Shown: positions 11,991 through 21,769 of the stretch, piece after piece
Numbering within the stretch: the stretch's first letter is position 1
Layout of the letters: the number at the start of each line of letters is the position of its first letter
Source of the DNA: Amoebophrya sp. A120
Lineage: Eukaryota > Sar > Dinophyceae > Syndiniales > Amoebophryaceae
Reading direction: 5' to 3'
NCBI GenBank assembly: GCA_905178155.1
Contig: CAJINV010000005.1
Location: forward strand, 7,872,515-7,936,514
DNA length: 64,000 nt
Program-made: the position numbers and the translations under genes
Notes under the pieces: generated by a model
What the model was told of the DNA's origin: nothing
Databases searched by the model: none
Seen by the model: only the letters and a program-made list of their open reading frames with translations

Positions 11991-14900
11991 TCACTCCTCC
12001 GCCAGCACCCACGCGTCCTGTTCCAACAACATTTTCACCGCCTTTTCCGCTTTCTCCGTCGTCAACCCAACCCCACTTTTCGTGCAGACCATCCGTTCTG
12101 TCTCGATCGGCATCAACAGCAAGTCGTTCCCACTCTCGCCGCCCAATTGCTCGCTGTTATTTAACAAATATCCTGTGCAAAAGTATCGTACTCGTATAAA
12201 TGCAAGTCTTGCATCACAAACATTGTTCCCAAGGCAAATCTGCATTACAAATTTCATTTCTCACGCTGAGGAAATTTGTAATGTGTATCAGTTCAACAGG
12301 GCCCGCGGTTCAACAATGTACCTACCAGTTCAATACCGCCCCGGGGCCTAAATATCCTAGAACAAACAGGCCATTTGATATGCTCGGCGCCAAAAAAATA
12401 TGCAGGTGGAGGAAGGAGTAGGGGGGGCGTTCCTGACCCAAAGGCACGCTCCTGATCTCAATGGTACTTAGTCGACCCGGGGGGCCAGGTATTACCTGAC
12501 CCCCGGTTCGGGTCTGTGCCTGCAATGCCGCAGCGAAGTCGTTTTAGATGGTGCTGCAGCACAGCTGCGCGCACCGTGATGGGCGCCAAAGGCCCCAAGT
12601 CTGTCACTACAGAAAACAGTAGCCATGACTGCGATCGGCCCTAGTGTTCGACCGCTTTCTGTTTGAAACCAGCGCCGCGCCCACAGCTTCGGTCTTCGTG
12701 CGCCCATTTATCAGAAGCAGCGTCCCTAAATCCTACGGCCGGCAGCCGTGCCACCGTAAACAATAGTCGCGCAGCGCTTCGCGCCTCACAAACCAAAATC
12801 GCGCGCGCGCGCGCCAAAATACAGGACCTTTTGGGGCTTGTTGCGTGCACATACTTTTTGCGACATATGGTGCCCGCAAGATATGCTCTGTAGCTCATCG
12901 GGATTCTTTTCTGCCGTTGCCCGCTCTTTTTTTCGGGGTTTGGCACGTGCACTACGTATGGTTCTCTTCTTTTTCGTATGCCCGGAACCTTCACGAACTA
13001 GTTCGTGAACCGGGGTACACTCTCGAACCGATTCAAATGCATTTATACGAGTACGATACTTTTGCAATGCATAACAAATCCTTTTGCGCAATGTGCAACT
13101 CCAGGTCGTCCATACAAATCCATCGTGTTTTGTTCTCCACAAAGCTGGACTCCGCGAAGGCGCGGATCTCGAAACAACGGGCAGTGGCGGGGTTATCCAC
13201 AAAAAAAGAGCCACCCCCATCCATTTTTTGCATGACAAACAGTGGGCTTTATACATGTTTTGCATGACAAATTGGATGGGAAGGGTTCTTTTTCTGTGGA
13301 TAGGGATTCAAATCATCCTCCAACCGGTCCGTCGACCCGATCCAGTTCAGTTCAAATTGGTTCGTCTCGAAAAATATCCTGTGCAAAAGCATTGTACTCG
13401 TATTGCAGTCATGCATTACAGATCTTTTTGTCAAGGCAAATCAGCATCATAAATTTTATTTCTCATGCTGAGGAAATTTGTAATGCACTTGTACGAGTAC
13501 GATACTTTTGCACAGGATAAAAAAGAAGTCCCGCAGACACTGCACGCGGTGTTGGGAGTGGCGCCAGGCGGTGGAGAGGACAATTTCGACTTCCACTTCG
13601 AGTTTCTCCTCGTCTATTTCGACAATCTCCTCCGTTCTCTCCTGTAACGGGAGCGTGTCCAAGTTTTGCAGAAATTTCGGAAGTGATTCTTCGTCAAAAC
13701 CGGACTCGAGTAGCTGTTCTCTTTTCTGTTCTAAGGAAGTGACGGTGGAGAACTCTTTTAGCAGTTCTAAATCCTGTTCTTCTCTTTCCGCTTCTTCTAC
13801 GGTCAAGATCTCGTCGGACAGGAGGAGTTGGAGCAATTTCTGCTGATCTTGTGCGCTGTCGATCCGGAGATGAAGGAGAAACTCTTCGCAGGTTTTTAAG
13901 ATCAGTTGCTGCTTCGCTTTTTGTAACAATTTTCGCGCTTGGTTGCTCAAAGGGTCGTTGTGCTTCAACGGACTGTATGCATTGCAAATATGTCTGGGTC
14001 TGGACAGGGGGAACTTGTGATGCTGCTTTTGAATTCAAAAAAAAATCTGTATTGCATGGGCAGCAAAAGCAGTCCAATTTTTGCTACGCGAACAGGGCAT
14101 TTGTCATGCGGAATACGCATCAAGAAGCCCTCAGAAAATTTGTCATGCTAGGACAGACATGACAGACATCACGGCTCATGCAAAACGTGCATGCCAAAAT
14201 TGCACTCTTCCAGACCCAGACATATTTGCAATGCATAGACTGCTTTCGGAATCTTCGCTGAAGTTTGAAAGTTCCGCGTCGCTGCTTTGCCTTCTTCGGC
14301 GGTTTGGACTCGTCGTTTCCGCCCTCTTCTGCATCTTGCCTCGGCTTGTCGCCTCGTCTTCGCGACCATTTTTGCTTCGCTTATTCCCCGTAGTCCTAAC
14401 TGCGGTTTTTACATTTTGCTTTACAAAGTAATTCTCAATCTCTTTCACCCACTTCTTCTGTCGGTTCATTTGCCGCGAGCTCGCTGTTTCCACCTTTTTC
14501 TTATTCTGTTCCAGCGCGGCTTCCTCCACTTTGGTAATCATCTGCCCGAGGAGTTTCACTTTTTCGTAATGGAGATGCTCGCGGTAATCCGGTAGCAGCA
14601 CCGCGCTACTGGTGTACAGTGGCGGCAACGGGTAGGTGTTCAGCACCCCATCCACGTCGAGGAAAATCACGTACTTGTACTGGTATTCTTTTGTCTCTCT
14701 CGTCGTATTTTGCTGACCGGAGGAGGAGGATGCGGTTCTGTACCCCAAATCCATTCCGCTCGCAAAATAGTTCGGGTTGAAGCGCACCTTATCCCCCTCG
14801 AACTGCAACCCGCCATGGCCGGAGGATGACAGATTCCCGTATGCATTGCAAAAGTACTATCGTAGTAGTGGAAATTGCAATACAAAGTTCCTGTTCCTCA

Positions 14901-17900
14901 GCATGAGATGAAATAAAATTCGTATATGCAGATTGGCGTTGGGAACAAGATTTGTAATGCAAGAATTGCATTTATACGAGTACGATACTTTTGCACAGGA
15001 TATCGCGTTCATCTCGTCAATTTCCCTCTTCTCGCGCTGCGCCTTCTGGCGGGCGCGTCTATCCGCGTAGAGGTAGTTTGCGAAGTCCATATCCAGCTCG
15101 TCCTCCTTTTTCACCCGGCACTATGCATTGCAAACATGTCTGGGTCTGGAACAGTGGAAGACTTGTCATGCAATTCGTCGAACACGAAAGTGGTCTGGAA
15201 TGCACGCAGAAGCGTCACAGATTTTGCGAGATGACCTTCCTCATGCCTATTCCGCATGAGAGATCCGCTTTTTTCCAAGCAAGAACTGAGCAGCTTTTGG
15301 CGTTCATGCAGCACAGATTTTTTTGCGATCGAGACTTAGCATGACAAGCTGCAGTCTTCCAAACCGAGACACATTTCCACTGGATATGCACTTCTCATCC
15401 ACGATTTTGTGCAGCTTGATCAACTGACGCAAGGACTCTATGCAGTGCAAAAGTATCGTGCTCGTAGTAATTGCAATCATGCTTTTTTTCTTAAGGTAAA
15501 TCCGCATTACAAATTTTATTTCTCATGCTGAGAAAATTTGTAATGCATTTATACGAGTACGACACTTTTGCAGTTCATAGACTCCGGTAATTCGCAGTTC
15601 AGTTTCGGCCGGATTTGGGTCCAGCAGAAATCGCGGTGGAGGCTGCTACCAGCCAGCGTTTCGTTCCGCATGCTCTGATATCTCTCGTCCTGATCCGCCG
15701 TGTCGCGGCTCATCGGATTTCCGCTCGGGGCGACGCTTTGCTTGAATATGCCCCGAATCGTTCCCTTCTTCTGTTCCCTCGTCAAGTTATCCGGCTCTAC
15801 TCCCGGCGGGAGCTTCGCGTTATCCGCTTGTCTTCTTTTTTCCTTCTCGGTCATTTTTCTTTTCGCCCGGGCCGCAGCAGCCTCGGCCTTGAAATTACTG
15901 TTGTTTCCGTAGTACCTATGGAGAGAAAAAAGTTTGTCACAATCACTAATTTGCAGGTTTTGCATTACAAATTTTTTAGCATCACAACTTCTCCTTGTAT
16001 TGCAGAAACACTAGGGAAATCCCTTATGAAGTGTGGCTGTGATGCATTTTTACGCATGACAGACAGCTTTGTGTTGCAAAAATGCAGATGAGTGATCGTG
16101 ACGAACTTTTTTCTTTTGATACTACCCCGCTAAGACGTCGGGTGCGTCGGCGTCGTAGGTTTTTAGTTCCTCGTTCAAAGCTTCCTATTGCAAGGAAAAA
16201 TCCCCCCTCCCCATATTGAAAAGGTATGTTTGCAAAGATTTGTGATGCTGATTTGTGACCACAAATCCTGTCTCACTTGCAAGACGGCAAATCCAAAGAA
16301 TCCGCCGCCTTTTGGAGGCGGTTTGTAATGCTGTTTAACGAACATGGCAGGCCTCTGTTGTGCTGAGCGTCTACAACAAAACACCCCTACGCAGGCTGAG
16401 GCTTTGCCTGTAGTGCCTCACTGCAAGACAGGGCTGATTTGTGTACACAAATCCAGCAACAGAAGTTTCCGCTTCAATATGGGGAGGGCGGATTTTTCAC
16501 TTTGATACTTCCGGTCGGTCGGTTTTAAGCATGGAGGTGGTGGCGTCACGGTAGAGGAAAGAACTATTGTTTTGACCTTGCTGGTGCTGCTGCTGTTGAC
16601 CTTGACCCGGCACGCCCATCTTCCCCCGAATCGCGTACTTCGATTTTATTTGCTCGCCCGGGGCGTTGGCTCTGCGGCTTGGGACTGTACTCATAGATGG
16701 AGACGGAATGGAAGAGGTGGAAGAAGTTGCGGAGGCAGAGCCAGTTATCCTATGAAAAAACGTCGCCACCCCATAGTTAGTTGTCATGCAGATTTGCAAT
16801 TGCAGGACCGTTTGTAATGCACATCCCCATGAGAGGCAGTTCCAGTCGTGTTTTGGAATTTGTAATGCTGTAAACAGGATGCGCGCGCTGCTTTGTACTG
16901 CGGCTGCACTTGATAAACTGCACTACAATACAGAGAGGAACTTGTCATGCGTGACTCCCAAAACTTCTGGACTTGTGTTGCAAAAGCCCCATCTTGACTA
17001 TGGGTTAGTGACGTTTTTGCACAGGATACCACTAGGACCACCACTACCACTTCCCGTCGCTGTTGACTGTGGGCTCGCCGTGCTGCTAGTACCGTGCTGC
17101 GCTCCTTCGTGCACACGACCAACAGGAGCCGCATTTCGTTGTTTCAAATCTCGCACGCTCGTCGCGATTTTCAAATCGAAGTTCCTCCGCGCCCTCGCCT
17201 CCGCCTTCCCTTTCGAAGCGAAAGAGCCAGAATTGTCGGTCAGTTGCAGCCGGGTTTCGTATAACTGATCCAATTCCACAGAGACTAGATCCTTTGGTGT
17301 GACATGCAGTATCACATGGAAAAAAGCAGGCAGGTTATGTTTCGTTTGTAATGCAAAGATAATGAGAAATACACAAACAAATATGTATTGCACAACAGCA
17401 TTCTGTGGGGCCGTTCATGACAGATTTTTCTATGTATCTATTTTTGCATTACAAATGTGAACTCCCTGTTTTTTTCTGTGTGATATGCAGCGAAAAATTC
17501 ATAGAATGGGCCAACATGTACCCGATCAAAGTTTTCGGTCGGAACAAGCTCCAGTCATTCAATTTCCCGACGAAGCACTTCGCCGGTTTCAGTTCCTCTT
17601 TCGTCACCCTCAAGTACTTGCACTCGCGTTCGGATTCTACCATAAAGCCCTTGAGCGGACAGAGTCTGATCGCCAAGTGTTTTTATCAAATGCAAATAGA
17701 TCTGGGTCTGGAAGCTTGTGATGCAAATCTCTGAATGGTGGGCGCACTACAATATGCAGCGAAGCATGACAAGTTTTTGCACTGCCATGTGTTTCGTTTT
17801 CCGCATAGCAAACTGCGTTTTTGCATGACAGGCCACAGGCCCCGTTCCCGCTTACGCATCACAGATCTAAGAGTCATGCCAGACAAGCATGACAAGTCCT

Positions 17901-18450
17901 ACATTCTTCCAGACCCAGACATTTTTGCAATGCATAGTTTTCGCGGGTGCGCGATGGAAACGAGTTCAGCAAAATGGGTAGTGGTCGCCATCGAGCTGTT
18001 TTGCAAAACTTGGTCTTCCGCGCTGACGGCAAACTGGTTTTTCTTACTCGGGGAATTTGGGGGTTGGGGCTGATCGGAAGTAGAATTGTTCGCTGCTGCT
18101 CCGGCTTGTGCGATTTTTGCGGAATTATTCGCAGAAGCTGTTACGACCGGTGTGTATTCGACGAAGTCGCCAACCTGGAGCGGAAACTCGATGTCAATCT
18201 GGTACAGCTTTGACGCTTGCAAATGCTCCTGTCGCTCCGTGCGAAGTAACCACTCGGGTTCGGGCTCGATGTACTCGTTGTTTTGCATGGACGTTGTGTA
18301 GGTCCGCTGCAGGTCGTCGGGATATGGATGGGGAATAAAAGGAAATAGAAAGATTTCACAAGAAAGAATATTCGAGTGGGCATAAATCAGCACCTGTGCC
18401 TCGAGGTTGGGAAAATGCGTGCAAAAGTCCCGGAAGTGTTTTTCTTCCAA
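11991..18450 (-). CDS. Gene 3: long protein with C-terminal HAD phosphatase-like domain
   Basis: Exons: 18450-17937, 17683-17486, 17309-17029, 16745-16508, 16185-16122, 15916-15580, 15438-15387, 15121-15003, 14839-14238, 13975-13520, 13374-13303, 13193-13074, 12168-11991; about 1,055 codons. The start is uncertain: the frame is open to 18450 without ATG, and the first ATG is at 18288, so a 5' exon or a GT-AG intron may be missing. HAD motifs follow each other across six exons: VIFLDVDGVLNT (near residue 650), IVLSTAWR, an R-x-x-EI segment (ARCFEIRAF), WICMDDLEL, then GVGLTTEKAEKAVKMLL. This order fits the HAD domain of Swiss-Army-Knife RNA-repair-type proteins, with the first Asp as expected nucleophile. 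A charged insert of about 190 residues separates the first two motifs. The N-terminal 640 residues are basic or low-complexity and unrecognised. Confidence 0.78.
12169..13073. mobile_element. Introner, family b, split by a nested element (gene 3)
   Basis: Flanks ACAAA / ACAAA. The introner halves are 12169-12283 and about 13036-13073. They fit together as a normal family-b copy around a 756-bp insert. Removing all of it joins QKDLL to NNSEQ in frame. Confidence 0.9.
12284..13039. mobile_element. GC-rich element with inverted repeats nested in an introner
   Basis: About 750 bp inserted in a family-b introner at TTTGTAATG|CATTTATACG, with AATG repeated at both ends. Near the ends lie GGTTCAACAATGTACC (12307-12322) and its imperfect inverted partner GGTACACTCTCGAACC (13014-13029), 13 of 16 matching. 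The perfect palindrome TTCACGAACTAGTTCGTGAA is at 12990-13009. It has no long convincing coding frame and contains a CG run at 12802-12818. It resembles a non-autonomous DNA transposon (MITE-like); the superfamily is unknown. Confidence 0.7.
13194..13302. mobile_element. Introner, family l (gene 3)
   Basis: TIR TATCCACAAAAAAAGAGCC / GGTTCTTTTTCTGTGGATA, 109 bp, the shortest element here. Flanks GGGGT / GGGAT. Confidence 0.88.
13375..13519. mobile_element. Introner, family b (gene 3)
   Basis: Flanks AAAAA / AAAAA. Confidence 0.93.
13976..14237. mobile_element. Introner, family a (gene 3)
   Basis: Flanks GACTG / GACTG. Confidence 0.95.
14840..15002. mobile_element. Introner, family b (gene 3)
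   Basis: Flanks TCCCG / TCGCG. Confidence 0.92.
15122..15386. mobile_element. Introner, family a (gene 3)
   Basis: Flanks GGCAC / TGCAC. Confidence 0.92.
15439..15579. mobile_element. Introner, family b (gene 3)
   Basis: Flanks GACTC / GACTC. Confidence 0.95.
15917..16121. mobile_element. Introner, family e (gene 3)
   Basis: Flanks GTACC / CTACC. Confidence 0.92.
16186..16507. mobile_element. Introner, family g (gene 3)
   Basis: Flanks CTTCC / CTTCC. Confidence 0.95.
16746..17028. mobile_element. Introner, family c (gene 3)
   Basis: Flanks CCAGT / CCACT. Confidence 0.92.
17310..17485. mobile_element. Introner, family m (gene 3)
   Basis: TIR TATCACATGGAAAAAA; only copy in the window. Flanks TGCAG / TGCAG. 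Confidence 0.9.
17684..17936. mobile_element. Introner, family a (gene 3)
   Basis: Flanks GTTTT / GTTTT. Confidence 0.95.
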
Positions 18451-18643
18451 AAAATTCCTACACCGGGCTGACTACTAACACACAATTTTTTTAGAAACTA
18501 CCATACCATGCGTTTTCGAAGTCCTTTTACAAGAAAGTTACCATACCGCCGTGATTCGAAAACTGACCATGAATGAGTAACACAGCATACCGTGCATTTT
18601 GATACTTTGTGAAAAATTCAAAAACGATCATATCATGCAGAAT

Positions 18644-18651
18644 AAAAAAAA
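18644..18651 (-). terminator. Pol III terminator of U6
   Basis: Run of eight A on the plus strand, so eight T directly after the U6 sequence on the minus strand. Confidence 0.85.
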
Positions 18652-18697
18652 TTGTTTACACTTCTCGATTTGTGCGTGTCATCCTTGCGCAGGGGCC

Positions 18698-18729
<32 letters not shown>

Positions 18730-18753
18730 ACGGATGACTCCCGAAGGAGATCC
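18652..18753 (-). ncRNA. U6: U6 spliceosomal snRNA
   Basis: About 102 nt. Contains the near-invariant U6 core: ACAGAGA at 18708-18714, the AGC triad at 18700-18702, then the conserved GCCCCTGCGCAAGGATGACA internal stem-loop region. A 5' stem-loop CTCC-TTCG-GGAG matches the U6 cap-proximal hairpin. U6 forms the spliceosome's catalytic centre, and ACAGAGA contacts the 5' splice site. The core is canonical although most introns in this window lack GT-AG ends. The 5' end is set from the hairpin, within a few nt. Confidence 0.95.
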
Positions 18754-18777
18754 AATCGCTAGGAAAAATGGAAAACA

Positions 18778-18838
18778 GGGTAGCCAGAATAGGGGTCGCT
18801 AAATACTGCAATTCGGGCAAAAAACATTTTTTTTTGCC
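18778..18838. repeat. Copy 1 of a 48-bp repeat with hairpin beside Pol III genes
   Basis: Begins GGGTAGCCAGAATAGGGG and ends in a hairpin, GGCAAAAAA ... TTTTTTGCC at 18816-18838. The second copy is at 19502-19572. Confidence 0.85.
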
Positions 18839-19171
18839 ATTTTTTCCGTTTAGAGGCAAAAACGCCTGTGTTTTCTGCGTTCTGGTAAAAAATATGTTAT
18901 TTTTGTTTTTCCTGTACCGACGGCAGGAAAAACCCACATCTCATACCGTTTCCCCCGAACAATACTACTTCATCCTAAGCCAAAAAATAGACGATTTCCC
19001 TAAGGGAAAAACTGCCTTGCAGCGAAAAAGCCCGCAATTTTGTATTGCAGTGCCTCTCCCTGTGGCTAGAACACCGCCCACATGACATTCTTCTTGTGCC
19101 AATGCATTCCCCCATACTGCCCAGGAACGCAGTTTTTCCCGCTCCAAAGCCGCCACCGGCCGTGAAACACC

Positions 19172-19176
19172 AAAAA
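19172..19176 (-). terminator. Pol III terminator of tRNA-Lys
   Basis: TTTTT on the minus strand immediately 3' of the tRNA. Confidence 0.8.
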
Positions 19177-19177
19177 G

Positions 19178-19250
19178 CGCCCGATGTGGGGCTCGAACCC
19201 ACGACCACCAGGTTAAGAGCCTGGCGCTCTACCGACTGAGCTAACCGGGC
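19178..19250 (-). tRNA. tRNA-Lys(CTT)
   Basis: 73 nt, complete cloverleaf: acceptor GCCCGGT/ATCGGGC with discriminator G, D arm GCTC...GAGC, anticodon stem CCAGG/CCTGG with loop CTCTTAA (anticodon CTT, reads AAG), T arm GTGGG-TTCGAGC-CCCAC. No intron and no encoded CCA. It lies between two copies of a 48-bp repeat, about 430 bp upstream of U6 on the same strand. Confidence 0.97.
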
Positions 19251-19501
19251 ACGGTGCCCGCGTATTGCAGTCTGCAGCTGAGTGCCACCATCAAAAGGCC
19301 CTATTTCTCCCAAAAAACGCAAAAAAACGAGCCGGCTGTCCTTCCACTGAGCGCAGCGCCTCCTTCTCCCTGCTCTGTTGCCAGCCTGAGGCGATGCGGA
19401 GATCATTATCAACCAGGAGCCCACCGCTTACGCAGTGTACCCCTTGCCGACTGTACTCTTGGAGAGGACCGACTCTTGCATGGGAAGGAAAACTGCCACC
19501 C

Positions 19502-19572
19502 GGGTAGCCAGAATAGGGGTTGCTAAACACAACAACTCGGGCAAAAAATGCTTTTTTGAAGCATTTTTTGCC
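19502..19572. repeat. Copy 2 of the 48-bp repeat with hairpin
   Basis: GGGTAGCCAGAATAGGGG at 19502; a perfect 12-bp stem GGCAAAAAATGC / GCATTTTTTGCC at 19540-19551 and 19561-19572. Same design as 18778-18838. Confidence 0.85.
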
Positions 19573-19660
19573 GTTTCCTAAGCATTTCCTATGCGAAAAT
19601 CAACTACCTGCGTAAAAATCTCGAATTTTCATTCTCCAATGATTTTTTTTACTGGTGTCG

Positions 19661-21124
19661 CTACATCAACCTTCCTTCCCCTTCCGATAAATAATACAGC
19701 AGATCCGGATGTCCGCGTGCCGCAAACACCGTACACTTCGAGTATTCGTTTTTCGCGATATTATAAACCCTCCCCCGTTGTCAAATGCAAAAATGTCTGG
19801 GTCTAGTAGGATGCACGATTTGTCATGCATATTTCTCATGACCCATGATTGTCTGTGATGTATGCTCTAGCATCACAGATTTTTAGAACCCTTCCTGATC
19901 CTGATGCACCTTCCGCATGAGAAACGCCCTGTCCGTGTAGCACAAATTGTGCCCCTCTTGCTGCTGGTCATGCAATACAAATTTTTTTAGAGTCCAAAAA
20001 CAGCATGACAAGTTGCAATCTTCCAGACCCAGACGCTTTCGCAGTTGATACCCGTTTCCGGTTCCTCCTGATTGGCTTAAACTCGGAGCTCGGGATGGAC
20101 TGGCCAGACTGTTTCTCCATTTTCAACTTGTCGTGGTCGATACTCAGGCTGAACAGCGCCCGATCGGTCAACGCGGCGAGGAAAATTAGAGATAGTGTGG
20201 GTTTGAAGATGTTCGGCTGGGATGTTAAATACCGCGTCAAATCCTCACTGTTGCGGCAATCTTCCGCCTTCTGCGCGACTAACTGCAAACAGGTCGGACA
20301 CAATCTCGGGCCCTCGAGGAGAGCCGCGTGCTTCTTCGATTTTTGGTATTCGGTTTTCAAATCGTTTTTCAACGACGACGAGGAGCCCTCGGCTGTGTTG
20401 CACACAAACCGGTCCTCGTTCCCGCACCACACGCACTGGGACCGGAAATCCATCAAGTGGTTATCAAATGCAAATATGTTTGGGTCTGGGAACTTGTGAT
20501 GCAACAAGTTCGTGAACAATAGGTGCTCTGTGATGCGCCGCAGAGCATGACGAAGTTTTTTCGTGCTTCTGTGATGCGTATTTCGCATGAGAAACTTCGC
20601 TTTTGCATGACAGGCAAGAGGACCTCTTGGTGGCCACACAATACAGAGCGGAGAGTCGTGCCAGACTAGCATGACAAATATCGTCGCAATCTTCCAGACC
20701 CAGACACATTTGCATTTGATAGTGGTGGGTTTCTTGCAACAGCGTGATCGCCCTTGGATCCGCACTTGCGTGGTAGTATGCATTGCAAAAGTATCGCACT
20801 CGTAGACATGCATTACAAATTCCCTCAGCATGAGAAATGAAATTTGTCATGCGGATTTACTTTAGGGAAAAAATTTGTAATGCATAACTGCAATTACTAC
20901 GAGTGCGATACTTTTGCACAGGATAGGTAGCATTGGGAGTCAAAGTAGTGGTGGGATTTCTTGCGCTGGGTCGGGGATAAAGGGTCGTAGTGCAAGTCAT
21001 CCTCCTTCTTGATCCGCCGGACCAACGGGAAAGCCGGGCCGCGCGCCCAGGCCGGGAGGGTTGATACCGTTTGCAGCTCCGCGCCGAAAGGCTTGAGGCC
21101 CCGTTGCTGGAGGTGACCGGACAT
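19661..21124 (-). CDS. Gene 4: hypothetical protein with paired CxxC motifs
   Basis: Exons: 21124-20926, 20776-20722, 20461-20051, 19778-19661; 255 codons. ATG at 21124, TAG at 19661. Exon 3 contains CVWCGNEDRF and, 40 residues on, CPTCLQL. Two CxxC pairs at this distance could bind one zinc ion. Further on there is a hydrophobic stretch (LSLIFLAALTDRALFSL) and a basic patch KPIRRNRKR. The N-terminus is basic and lacks a clear signal peptide. A divergent mitochondrial or ribosome-associated protein is possible, but the family is not recognised. Frame continuity across three introners makes the gene itself secure. Confidence 0.75.
19779..20050. mobile_element. Introner, family a (gene 4)
   Basis: Flanks CCCGT / CCCGT; the left TIR has TG for TA. 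Confidence 0.92.
20462..20721. mobile_element. Introner, family a (gene 4)
   Basis: Flanks GTGGT / GTGGT. Confidence 0.95.
20777..20925. mobile_element. Introner, family b (gene 4)
   Basis: Flanks GGTAG / GGTAG. Confidence 0.95.
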
Positions 21125-21769
21125 TGTTGATGTTTCTTTGCGTGTAGCTTAGCGCATGTTAGTTAGGGATGAATATTTTATTTTCTACCTAAACTGAAGG
21201 CAATGAAAGAGATTCAAGTAAGAAGAGACACAGGTAGCCTACTTCCAAAAGGTCGTTGTAAATCAATAGCATATAGACGCATGGCGTGCGTCTGTCGTAC
21301 TACGTTCGTAAGTGGCTGGTTGTGAAGCTCAGGAGGTCCAGGTACTATACACGGTGGTCATGGCACTGGTTCTGGATCTGGTGGACTGAGCGATAACAAA
21401 TTCAAATTCATCCAAAAATTCGTACAACAGCAACAGAAACACAGAAACTGATCTGCTTGTACAACATAGTTGGTAGTTCTGATCTTCCATGTGACCCTGC
21501 GTACTATCGAAAAAGCAGCAGCTGTGCACTATTCGAACAAAGTGCCTTTGCTTCATCTGGGCCCCGTCGTGCCGCTTCCGACTACAAGTTCCTCGCAGTC
21601 GATGCTGGGAAAGAGAGTCTGGAACTAGTACTGTAGCTCCTGCTAGGTGTTGCAGGCACGCATGATGTAGATGTGTTTCGTTTGTGCCTGTGGAAAAAAC
21701 GCCGTCTCTTGTTCGGTACAGTTCATCTTTATGTTGCAATCAAAACCCGAGCCCCCTCCTCGTCCTCTA
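21125..21769. other. Intergenic, gene 5 stop to gene 4 start
   Basis: 645 bp. No introner and no recognisable gene; a 136-codon minus-strand frame (21739-21329) has no domain and ends inside a low-complexity stretch. Confidence 0.5.

Noticed and set aside
13444-13968. Reading the family-b TIR as a tRNA-like or promoter repeat
   Set aside because: The same sequence recurs only at exon junctions with 5-bp flanking repeats, so it is an introner end.
19968-20831. Single 287-codon frame read straight through introners in gene 4
   Set aside because: Introner DNA happens to be open; 5-bp repeats and matching TIRs show the true exon limits, and the exons join in frame without it.
21329-21739. 136-codon minus-strand frame downstream of gene 5
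   Set aside because: No domain or introner, and unlike the neighbouring exons in composition; probably UTR or spacer.
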